Source of the DNA: a candidate division WOR-1 bacterium RIFOXYB2_FULL_48_7
GTDB lineage: Bacteria; Margulisbacteria; WOR-1; O2-12-FULL-45-9; XYB2-FULL-48-7
NCBI GenBank assembly: GCA_001771615.1
Contig: MEUF01000038.1
Span: 2,037 to 11,724, forward strand
Length of the DNA: 9,688 bases
Direction: 5' to 3'
Shown: piece after piece, positions 1 through 5,985 of the stretch
Position numbering within the stretch: the first letter of the stretch is position 1
Layout: each line of letters begins with the position of its first letter
Notes under the pieces: model-generated
Seen by the model: the letters and a program-made list of their open reading frames with translations, nothing else
Database searches by the model: none
Told to the model about the DNA's origin: nothing
Made by a program: the position numbers and the translations under genes

Positions 1-112
1 TCCTGGTCTTCTTTTTTGCTTTGGCGTCAGCGCTGTCCGCCAGGAAATTGGCGGCCGGCAGCAGGCCAGAAAGCAAGGCCGCCGCAAGAATTAATGAGAA
101 AAGTTTTTTCAT
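1..112 (-). CDS. Secreted protein with signal peptide, N-terminal part only
   Basis: Only the first 37 codons are inside the window; the gene continues beyond position 1. The start is well supported: an AGGAGG ribosome binding site lies 8 nt upstream of the ATG. The N-terminus begins MKKLFSLILAAALLSGLL, a positively charged start followed by a hydrophobic helix, which is a classical Sec signal peptide. A plausible signal peptidase I site is A-D-A after residue 30, followed by a Lys-rich stretch (KAKKKTR). The product is therefore probably exported to the periplasm or cell surface. The ribosome binding site overlaps the stop codon of the upstream DUF2892-type gene, so the two genes are likely co-transcribed and translationally coupled. 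Nothing visible reveals the mature domain, so no function is assigned. Confidence 0.8.
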   Translation of the reverse strand, partial: MKKLFSLILAAALLSGLLPAANFLADSADAKAKKKTR

Positions 113-124
113 CAAGGTTCCCTC

Positions 125-337
125 CTATTTTTTTGCCGAACTGTATTTGAGGCTGCCATAAATCGGACAATAACCAGAAAGGCCGGTTACCATTAAAATC
201 AAGCCGATGGAGACTAAAACATAAATTAATAAGGTAGACATTTCAAAATACGCGGCCAACATCAAGATGACTCCGCCAATAATGATTCGGACAAACCGCT
301 CCAGGGTGCTAAGGTTCATCGGCAGATCTGTAAACAT
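125..337 (-). CDS. Small two-helix membrane protein, DUF2892 (YgaP transmembrane-like)
   Basis: A 70-residue protein with two predicted membrane helices (about residues 14–32 and 35–53), separated by a very short turn. After the second helix comes the motif GYCPIYGSLKYS (residues 55–66). This layout, with a Cys-Pro just after helix 2 and a short polar tail, matches the DUF2892 / YgaP transmembrane domain family, which occurs alone or fused to rhodanese domains. The start is supported by AAGGAGGT 6 nt upstream of the ATG; a second Met at residue 7 is the only rival. A promoter with a perfect TATAAT lies just upstream (367–394). The gene is followed immediately by a secreted-protein gene whose ribosome binding site overlaps this stop. 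The molecular role of stand-alone family members is not established; a link to sulfur or redox chemistry is only suggested by the YgaP fusions. Confidence 0.85.
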   Translation of the reverse strand: MFTDLPMNLSTLERFVRIIIGGVILMLAAYFEMSTLLIYVLVSIGLILMVTGLSGYCPIYGSLKYSSAKK

Positions 338-366
338 GTCAGTACCTCCTTACAAAAACTGCAGTC

Positions 367-394
367 ATTATAGCGCGCTGTAAGGGAAAGTAAA
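367..394 (-). promoter_or_regulatory. Sigma70-type promoter for the DUF2892 operon
   Basis: On the minus strand the -10 hexamer is TATAAT (367–372, exact consensus) and the -35 is TTTACT (389–394, 4 of 6 matches), with a 16-bp spacer. Transcription would start near 360 and give a leader of about 23 nt that contains the AAGGAGGT ribosome binding site of the gene starting at 337. The promoter overlaps the 3' end of the tentative small ORF at 368–505. Confidence 0.7.
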
Positions 395-505
395 GATGTA
401 ATGCGGTGTAGGACTGCCATCGGAGGCGCGCAGCGCCGAAGTCGAGATATAGCCCCACAACAGGCCGATCAATAGCATTGCAATAACATTCAACTGTGCT
501 GCCAC
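368..505 (-). CDS. Possible 45-residue single-helix membrane protein
   Basis: A GTG-initiated frame of 45 codons fills much of the gap between the DUF2892 gene and the GH130 gene. Its product has one hydrophobic segment (about residues 5–22, including VIAMLLIGLLWGYI) and a polar tail ending FPYSAL. Codon choice looks like that of nearby genes, which is why it is listed. Against it: no clear Shine-Dalgarno sequence precedes the GTG, the frame stays open upstream with no better start, and the 3' end overlaps the promoter of the next gene. It may be a true small protein, a decayed C-terminal fragment of an older gene, or a chance frame. No family was recognised. Confidence 0.25.
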   Translation of the reverse strand: MAAQLNVIAMLLIGLLWGYISTSALRASDGSPTPHYIFTFPYSAL

Positions 506-550
506 ATGTTCATTGCATTTTCTTTGTATAAAGAATAAGATTATGACGCT

Positions 551-2119
551 ATGGTTTTAGAGAATAAAGTCCCTTATGGTAAAAATGCCGAGGTCTTGAT
601 CGCGAACAAGCATTTGGGGAAAGTCACGCTGCGTGACCCAGTAATCCTTTCGCGTTTATTCAAGCGCATTACAAATAAAACTCTTAAAAACTTAAGCCCG
701 GATAAGCGCCTGGTAATTACCCGCCCTTTCCGCCCCGGCAGTGAAGCCCACGCCAGAAATATCGTTGATCGCATCCTGGCACTAGACGAAGCAGGCGTCA
801 ATGCCGTGCTCAAGCAAACGCTTCGGGATTTTGCTCACCGTCATAAGGATATCCATTCAATCCTCACAAAAAATTTCTTGGAGATTTCCGGATATATTAA
901 GGACCCGTCCGCGTTATCAAAGGAAAGAAAGCTCTTGCTCGGCGCTTGTTTCACAATGGAATATTCTATCGAATCGGCAGCCCTTTTTAACCCTTCGATC
1001 GTCATTTATCCCAAACAGAATAATTTGAAGAAGGGCCAAACCCGCGTTGTTTTTAGCTTCCGCGCAACAGGCGAGGGACATATTTCCTCGATCGTTTTCC
1101 GTAGCGCCATTATTGACAAGGATAATTCAATCTTTATGGAACCGGCCAGCCAATTTTTAGGCACACCCGAGATAGTTTTGAATACAACTTATGATCGGGA
1201 ACTGTTCAAGGCAAAACTCGAGGAAATGGGACAGCTTAGCGAGGTTGCAAATACAATTTGTCAGCAAGTAAAATCGCGATTTACTCTTGAAGAAATTGTC
1301 CAAGTGATCGCCGCCATTCGCAACAGCAGCTCATTTGCCGTTAGCGACTTGGATGCCACTGCCGTCCATATCAAGTGGCTGGCCGAATCAAATTATGAAG
1401 TCTTTTTTCCGCACGGACAATTGATCTCGGAAAGGGTAATATTTCCGTTATCGCAAAATGAAAGCAATGGTGTTGAAGACGCTCGCTTCGTCCGTTTTAT
1501 GGACGAGGACGGCGGCACGACCTACTATGCGACCTACACCGCTTATAACGGCCGGGATATATTGCCTCAATTGATTGAAACAAAAGATTTCCACCATTTT
1601 AAGATTTCCACCCTCAATGGCCCCATGGCGCGCAATAAAGGGATGGCGCTTTTTCCTCGTAAAATCAACGGACAATACGCCATGATAACTAGGAGCGATG
1701 GTGAAAGTCTTTACTTGAGTTATTCTAATAACATCCATTTCTGGTCCTCGGGTATTAAAATTGAAGCACCGGAACGCCCTTGGGAATTAGTTCAGATCGG
1801 CAATTGTGGCTCCCCTTTGGAAACCAAAAAAGGATGGCTTATGCTGACTCACGGCGTGGGGCCGATGCGTAAATACTGCATCGGTGTTGTTCTTTTAGAT
1901 TTAATAAATCCCTCGAAAATAATCGGGAAACTCGAGGAGCCGTTGCTTATGCCACGGGAAGAAGACCGTGAGGGGTATGTGCCCAATGTGGTTTATAGTT
2001 GCGGATCTATCATTTTAAACGGCGAATTAATTATTCCTTACGCGATTTCCGATTCCGAGTCGCATGTGGCTAGTATTTCGGTGGACGAGCTTCTTGAGAA
2101 GCTGTTGAAGCCGCATTAA
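551..2119 (+). CDS. GH130 family beta-mannoside phosphorylase/glycosidase
   Basis: A 522-residue protein whose C-terminal two thirds match glycoside hydrolase family 130, a five-bladed beta-propeller family of phosphorylases and hydrolases acting on beta-mannosides. Visible signatures are the Glu-Asp motif VEDAR at 308–312 (family form EDPR; D310 is the likely catalytic acid), RNKGMALFP at 361–369, GNCGSPLET...GWLMLTHGVG at 417–437 and GYVPNVVYSCG at 475–485. The first ~200 residues are an extra N-terminal region, with an EGHISSIVFR segment at 175–184, so this is a long member; short phosphorylases have about 300–400 residues. There is no signal peptide, so it is probably cytoplasmic. No Shine-Dalgarno sequence precedes the ATG. 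Its stop overlaps that of the convergent GT4 fusion gene, suggesting a shared glycan. Whether it is a phosphorylase or a hydrolase, and which substrate it uses, cannot be decided here. Confidence 0.85.
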   Translation: MVLENKVPYGKNAEVLIANKHLGKVTLRDPVILSRLFKRITNKTLKNLSPDKRLVITRPFRPGSEAHARNIVDRILALDEAGVNAVLKQTLRDFAHRHKDIHSILTKNFLEISGYIKDPSALSKERKLLLGACFTMEYSIESAALFNPSIVIYPKQNNLKKGQTRVVFSFRATGEGHISSIVFRSAIIDKDNSIFMEPASQFLGTPEIVLNTTYDRELFKAKLEEMGQLSEVANTICQQVKSRFTLEEIVQVIAAIRNSSSFAVSDLDATAVHIKWLAESNYEVFFPHGQLISERVIFPLSQNESNGVEDARFVRFMDEDGGTTYYATYTAYNGRDILPQLIETKDFHHFKISTLNGPMARNKGMALFPRKINGQYAMITRSDGESLYLSYSNNIHFWSSGIKIEAPERPWELVQIGNCGSPLETKKGWLMLTHGVGPMRKYCIGVVLLDLINPSKIIGKLEEPLLMPREEDREGYVPNVVYSCGSIILNGELIIPYAISDSESHVASISVDELLEKLLKPH

Positions 2120-4353
2120 ACCAAGCCTGCAATTTCATATTCCTCTACCATGGCCAGTAATGCCAAGAGAAATGAAACCGTGCTTTCTGCCCCTTGATTT
2201 AAACTGACCCCCTCCGACATCAAGCCGTCGGCACAACCCTTGGTCTCGTGGTCGTATAAAGACATCCCCATGTCGTTTTCGCCAATAAACCAACCAAAAG
2301 CCTGACGCATCTTTTTTAGGTATTCCCTATCTTTGGTGACACGGTAAGCCGATTGATAGGCTAAAACCATTGCCGCGGCATCAATTGGCTGCTGGTCATA
2401 CTTTGCTTTTATTCCGCCCCTTTTATACCAACCTCGTGAGCCAATAATTGAGAGACGGCCATTTTGAGTAATTGTATTTTCTAAAAACTCCAGCGCCTCT
2501 TTTGCAATTTTCAAATACTTTTCTTCATGAATAATTGAATAGGTCTGAAATAGGGCCATTGGCATAATCCCGTTATCATAACAGATGATATCTTCAAACC
2601 ATTGCCAATTGTCATCGGAAACATTTTTATATAAATCCAATAAATAATTTGCGCACTCACGAAGCTTTGCGGTAACGCTTTCGTCTCCCTGGTAACAACG
2701 CAAATATGATACCAAGCCTAGCATTGCCAGCGCTTTTCCGCGCAGGTTCAACCCATGCACATGGGGCAACGCTTTTTGAAAACATTCATAAGCAAGGGAT
2801 CGATAGGCATTTCGAGGGGGCCGCCAGATAATATAGCCAAGCGCCCAGAGCGCACGACCACATGCGTCATCCGAGCCTGTTTCATCCAAAAAGCACCGTT
2901 GATAGTCCATAAAATTGCGGAAGCGGCCATCGGGATTTTGCATATAATGGGTAAAGCTGAAATATGTAGAAATTAATTTCTTGGCATCCTCGCTGTGCAA
3001 AAGAAAAAACGCCCAGGCGCACATTATTAGAGCGCGCGAATTGTCGTCAAGGCAATAACCTGTATGCCTGTCAGGTACGATATATTTTGCATGTTGAATC
3101 AGTCCTGTATCATCGGTTAATCGTTTTATGTGTGCCAGGTCGAAGGGCGGTTCGCGCAAAAGCAGAGGGGGGAATTTTGGAGTTAAATATCTTTTATCTG
3201 TGGTCAATGCTGTTTGCTTGAATATCTCCAGATATTTTGCCGCTACTTTTTCCCAGCGCATTTGTCTCCCAAATTTATAAGTCTTTTCGCGAAGCGTCTT
3301 TAGCTTTGTTTTGTCAGCTAACAGGCTATGCAATGAAGAGGCCAAGGCATCTGAATCCCCAAAGTTTATCAGTTGGCCTCTTCCGTCTGCGAGCATCTCT
3401 TTTGCGTACCAATAAGGGGTAGAGATTATGGCATTCCCCGCTCCGATTGCATAAGACAGTGTTCCGCTGACAATTTGCGCTTCGTTTAGATATGGAGTTA
3501 TATAAATATCCGCTGCCATAAGCCAGGCATAAAGTTCTTCTAAACTGACAAATCGGTTGTCAAAAATTACATGTTCCTGTAAGTTTAATTCCTCGACCAG
3601 CGCAATAAGGCTTGTCCGGTATTTTTCGCCATATTCCTCAAGCACTTTAGGGTGGGATTTTCCAAGAACTACATAAACCAACTGCGGAAATTCCCGGATT
3701 ATTTTCGAGATAGCCTTAATGACCGTTTCTATGCCTTTATTCGGGCTGAGTAAGCCAAAAGTTAGCAGGGTCTGTTTTCCTTCAACCTGGAAATGTTTTT
3801 TGTAACGGCTGTTGTTAAGCGATGTGAAATCAGGAGTGCCGTGATAGATGGTTCTGACCTTATCTTCCGATATAGAGTAAACTTCCTGTAATAAAGTAAC
3901 AGCCAGATTGCTCATAACTATAAGATATTTGGCTCGCTGTGCCATCTCTTGGATAATCTTTTTTTGATTGGGGGTTGGATTTTTAAGAACTGTGTGAAGT
4001 ACTACAACCATCGGGACATTGAGAGTGGATATCAGTGAGAGTATATAAATGCCATCCCATCCGCCATAAATTCCGTACTCGTGCTGGATGCAAGCTACAT
4101 CGGCATTGCTAGCATTGATAAAGTTGGCCGCTTCAAAATAATCTTTTTGTTGTGTTTGCTGAATTGTAAATTCAACTTTACTTGGATAATTGTATCCTTC
4201 ACTTGTATCGTTGACTGCGACCGCGAAGATGTTCGACCGTGGCGAAAGCTGATTGGCGGTTGCCTCGCAAAGATCGGTGGTAAATGTCGCGATTCCGCAA
4301 ATGCGAGGCGAATAATTGCCGATGAAAGCGATATTGAGCTCTGGCTTCAGCAT
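2116..4353 (-). CDS. GT4 glycosyltransferase fused to a C-terminal alpha-helical toroid-like domain
   Basis: A 745-residue cytoplasmic-type protein with two parts. Residues 1–~380 are a GT-B fold, GT4 family glycosyltransferase: a first Rossmann domain with PRICGIATF (16–24) and QHEYGIYGG (90–98), then a nucleotide-sugar domain with TFGLLSPNKGIE (198–209) and ADIYITPYLNEAQIVSGTLS (281–300). E291 matches the first Glu of the usual E-x7-E motif, but the second position falls on Leu/Ser (299–300). Residues ~405–740 form a second, helix-rich domain resembling (alpha/alpha)6 toroids, with LDDNSRALIM (435–444), DETGSDDACGRALWALG (490–506), FEDIICYDNGIM (586–597) and LNQGAEST (718–725). Its acidic and aromatic residues could form a sugar-binding or catalytic site, but no activity is known to me. 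A candidate promoter lies directly upstream, and tRNA-Glu is 68 bp upstream. Donor and acceptor are unknown. Confidence 0.8.
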   Translation of the reverse strand: MLKPELNIAFIGNYSPRICGIATFTTDLCEATANQLSPRSNIFAVAVNDTSEGYNYPSKVEFTIQQTQQKDYFEAANFINASNADVACIQHEYGIYGGWDGIYILSLISTLNVPMVVVLHTVLKNPTPNQKKIIQEMAQRAKYLIVMSNLAVTLLQEVYSISEDKVRTIYHGTPDFTSLNNSRYKKHFQVEGKQTLLTFGLLSPNKGIETVIKAISKIIREFPQLVYVVLGKSHPKVLEEYGEKYRTSLIALVEELNLQEHVIFDNRFVSLEELYAWLMAADIYITPYLNEAQIVSGTLSYAIGAGNAIISTPYWYAKEMLADGRGQLINFGDSDALASSLHSLLADKTKLKTLREKTYKFGRQMRWEKVAAKYLEIFKQTALTTDKRYLTPKFPPLLLREPPFDLAHIKRLTDDTGLIQHAKYIVPDRHTGYCLDDNSRALIMCAWAFFLLHSEDAKKLISTYFSFTHYMQNPDGRFRNFMDYQRCFLDETGSDDACGRALWALGYIIWRPPRNAYRSLAYECFQKALPHVHGLNLRGKALAMLGLVSYLRCYQGDESVTAKLRECANYLLDLYKNVSDDNWQWFEDIICYDNGIMPMALFQTYSIIHEEKYLKIAKEALEFLENTITQNGRLSIIGSRGWYKRGGIKAKYDQQPIDAAAMVLAYQSAYRVTKDREYLKKMRQAFGWFIGENDMGMSLYDHETKGCADGLMSEGVSLNQGAESTVSFLLALLAMVEEYEIAGLV

Positions 4354-4359
4354 AGAAAT

Positions 4360-4388
4360 ACTCTACCCGATACCTTCCAGAGTTGCAA
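4360..4388 (-). promoter_or_regulatory. Candidate promoter for the GT4 fusion gene
   Basis: On the minus strand TTGCAA (4383–4388) is followed by a 17-bp spacer and TAGAGT (4360–4365). Each hexamer matches its sigma70 consensus at 4 of 6 positions. Only six bases (ATTTCT) separate the -10 from the ATG at 4353, so initiation would fall at or next to the start codon. No Shine-Dalgarno sequence is present, which fits a leaderless message. Read-through from tRNA-Glu is an alternative. Confidence 0.4.
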
Positions 4389-4421
4389 CCCGACTATTTC
4401 TTGGGGTTCGCCTGGAAAAAT

Positions 4422-4496
4422 TGGTAGCCCCACGGGGAATCGAACCCCGGTTCTCAGCTTGAAAAGCTGGTGTCCTAACCCCTAGACGATGGGGCC
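4422..4496 (-). tRNA. tRNA-Glu (anticodon UUC), CCA encoded
   Basis: A full cloverleaf is readable on the minus strand. The 7-bp acceptor stem GGCCCCA pairs with TGGGGCT (G·U at 1–72). There is a D arm, and an anticodon stem-loop whose 7-nt loop UUUUCAA carries anticodon UUC at 4461–4463. The T arm is CGGGG-TTCGATT-CCCCG. The discriminator is A73 (4425) and the CCA end is encoded at 4422–4424. Length is 72 nt without CCA. It lies between the aminotransferase gene and the GT4 fusion gene, on the same strand as both. Confidence 0.96.
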
Positions 4497-4500
4497 ACAA

Positions 4501-4515
4501 TCCGCCGCTGGCGGA
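4501..4515. repeat. Short GC-rich palindrome (hairpin) next to tRNA-Glu
   Basis: TCCGCC-GCT-GGCGGA is a perfect 6-bp stem with a 3-nt loop. It starts 5 bp from the tRNA 5' end and its last base is the first base of the inverted-repeat element. It has no T-run on either side, so it is not a standard terminator. It may be a copy of a dispersed small palindrome or a signal near the tRNA 5' end. Confidence 0.5.
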
Positions 4516-4623
4516 TAATGACAAATTACAAATTTCCGATGGCAAATGAATGGAATTATTTATTAAATCATTTAGCGAAGCGAAACAATCATTTATCATT
4601 TGACATTTTTAATTTGTCATTAT
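4515..4623. repeat. 109-bp element with 22-bp terminal inverted repeats (MITE-like)
   Basis: The left end 4515–4536 and the reverse complement of the right end 4602–4623 agree at 20 of 22 positions, including 14 consecutive identical bases (ATAATGACAAATTA). The interior is AT-rich and non-coding, and has a GCGAAGCGAAA core (4575–4585) flanked by two AATCATTT copies. The ends read TA-ATGAC...GTCAT-TA, compatible with a TA target duplication, though the palindromic nature of TA makes that weak. It resembles a small non-autonomous element or a dispersed intergenic repeat; no transposase is in the window. Confidence 0.6.
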
Positions 4624-4645
4624 AAGTATATCAGAGAATCAACAA
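4619..4645 (-). promoter_or_regulatory. Weak candidate promoter upstream of tRNA-Glu
   Basis: On the minus strand TATAAT (4619–4624) is an exact -10 hexamer, with TTGTTG (4640–4645) 15 bp upstream as a possible -35. Transcription would begin near 4612 and reach the tRNA about 115 nt later. The -10 partly coincides with the outer end of the inverted repeat, so it might be incidental. Confidence 0.3.
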
Positions 4646-4665
4646 GCGGTTCAAGGCGGGTAAAT

Positions 4666-5883
4666 TTATACCCAACCCCTCAAGCCGTACTGTGTGGCGA
4701 GCTCTCGGAAGACTGGCAAGGACCTGGCAATGTCCTCAAGCGTCCTTTCCGCAAAAGAGAGGCGGAAATAGCCAGGACCGGCAAAAGCATACCCGGGGAC
4801 GGCCAGTAAATTCCTCTTTAGCGCTTCGCTAATAAAGATGCCGTCATCGGGGATTGGGCTTTCGGGAAACATATAAAAAGCTCCCGCCGGCTTGACTAAT
4901 TGATACCCCATCCCTCTTAGTTCCTGATAAAGTAAATTACGGCGGGCCTCGTAATCAGCCAACCCGGCAACTTCTCCCTGAAATTCGGCGACGACCCTCT
5001 GCATAACTGCCGGGGCATTGATAAAGCCGAGTGTGCGCGTATGCAAGGCACAGGCATTAAAAAGTTGCTGCACATCATCAATCCGGGGGCTGAATGCAAT
5101 GTAACCAATTCGTTCTCCCGCCAGGCCAAGATCCTTGCTGTGCGAAGTCCCAACAATACTATGCCGGACATTTTTTAAAACTGATGGGACAGTGACCCCA
5201 TCATAGGCTAGTCCGGCGTATGGCTCATCAGACAATAAATAAATATAGTGGCCAAATTTTTCTTCGGCCCGGGTGATCAGCTCATCCAAGCTGCGGAGAA
5301 AAGATTCGGGATAAATTACCCCCGTCGGGTTGTTTGGGCTGTCGATCAAAATTACCCTGGTTCTGGGGCCAATTGCCGCTTCGAGCTTGTTGAGGTCGGG
5401 GAGGAAGTTCGCGTCGGTTTCGACTGGGTTGATTACCCCGTTGTGGTTATCAACATAAAAATCATACTCGACAAAATATGGACGGGGGACAAGCACCTCA
5501 TCTCCCGGGTCTAAAACCCCCTTAAGGACAACATTGAGCGCGCCGGCGGCGCCGCAGGACATGATAACGTGATTTTTATTCAAGGGGTGTGTCAGCCCGT
5601 GCCGGGCGTTGAGCGAAGCGGCGATTTGTTCCCGGACATCATCAAACCCCACATTGCTCATATATCGATGCATACCTGGCCGCGGATCGGCCCACATTCT
5701 TTGGGCTGCCTGCACAAGGGCAGGTGGCGGCTCATTAAATGGGTTGCCCAAAGAATAGTCGTGAACGTTTGCCGCCCCGACTTGTTCCTTGAGAAGCCTT
5801 CCTCTTTCAAACATAGCGCGGATCAACGAACCGCGGGTCATATGGTCGAGAGATCTCTTTGAGATGGCCCCCGTTAAATTCAT
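4666..5883 (-). CDS. Pyridoxal-phosphate aminotransferase, class I/II (fold type I)
   Basis: A 405-residue aminotransferase of the aspartate aminotransferase superfamily, moving an amino group between an amino acid and a 2-oxo acid. Diagnostic residues are present: SCGAAGALN (109–117) binding the cofactor phosphate, SPNNPTG (182–188) with N185, SDEPY (218–222) with D219 and Y222, the Schiff-base lysine K250 in TSHSKDLGLAGERIGY (246–261), R258, and the substrate carboxylate-binding arginine R374 in YFRLSFA. The length is normal for the family. The start is fixed by AGGAGG (5890–5895) 6 nt upstream of the ATG. N-terminal features such as SLGNP (44–48) match archaeal/clostridial-type aspartate-like aminotransferases, but the true substrate (Asp, aromatic, Ala or other) cannot be read from sequence. 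It is divergent from ychF and apparently monocistronic. Confidence 0.93.
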   Translation of the reverse strand: MNLTGAISKRSLDHMTRGSLIRAMFERGRLLKEQVGAANVHDYSLGNPFNEPPPALVQAAQRMWADPRPGMHRYMSNVGFDDVREQIAASLNARHGLTHPLNKNHVIMSCGAAGALNVVLKGVLDPGDEVLVPRPYFVEYDFYVDNHNGVINPVETDANFLPDLNKLEAAIGPRTRVILIDSPNNPTGVIYPESFLRSLDELITRAEEKFGHYIYLLSDEPYAGLAYDGVTVPSVLKNVRHSIVGTSHSKDLGLAGERIGYIAFSPRIDDVQQLFNACALHTRTLGFINAPAVMQRVVAEFQGEVAGLADYEARRNLLYQELRGMGYQLVKPAGAFYMFPESPIPDDGIFISEALKRNLLAVPGYAFAGPGYFRLSFAERTLEDIARSLPVFRELATQYGLRGWV

Positions 5884-5970
5884 GATCTACCTCCTGATAG
5901 GTTAACCAATGTTATCTCGAGGGCTCAAACAAATAATTTCAAGGAATTTTATGGGCGGCACTGAAGAGTT

Positions 5971-5979
5971 TGTTATAAT
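5971..5979 (+). promoter_or_regulatory. Extended -10 promoter of ychF, leaderless geometry
   Basis: TGTTATAAT at 5971–5979 is a perfect extended -10 element (TG-N-TATAAT). No good -35 is found at 16–18 bp (ATGGGC at 5951–5956), as is typical of extended -10 promoters. Only AGACAA lies between the -10 and the ATG at 5986, which places the expected transcription start at the initiation codon. Confidence 0.7.
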
Positions 5980-5985
5980 AGACAA

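Noticed and set aside
425..437. GGCGC-GCA-GCGCC hairpin upstream of the DUF2892 operon
   Set aside because: A 5-bp stem with no T-run; such a short GC palindrome can arise by chance.
543..550. ATG at 543 as an alternative start for the GH130 gene
   Set aside because: It is in a different frame from the GH130 coding sequence and gives no extended product.
2748..3422. Open frames on either strand inside the GT4 fusion gene, and similar frames inside ychF, bL9 and the aminotransferase
   Set aside because: They lie wholly within well-supported genes, have no recognisable domains and show composition expected of shadow frames.
4422..4623. tRNA-Glu as an integration site for a mobile island
   Set aside because: The repeat element is at the tRNA 5' side, no integrase is present, and no direct repeat of the tRNA 3' end was seen nearby.
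5900..5907. GGTTAACC palindrome upstream of the aminotransferase as an operator
   Set aside because: An 8-bp palindrome alone, with no second copy or recognised regulator motif, is not enough support.
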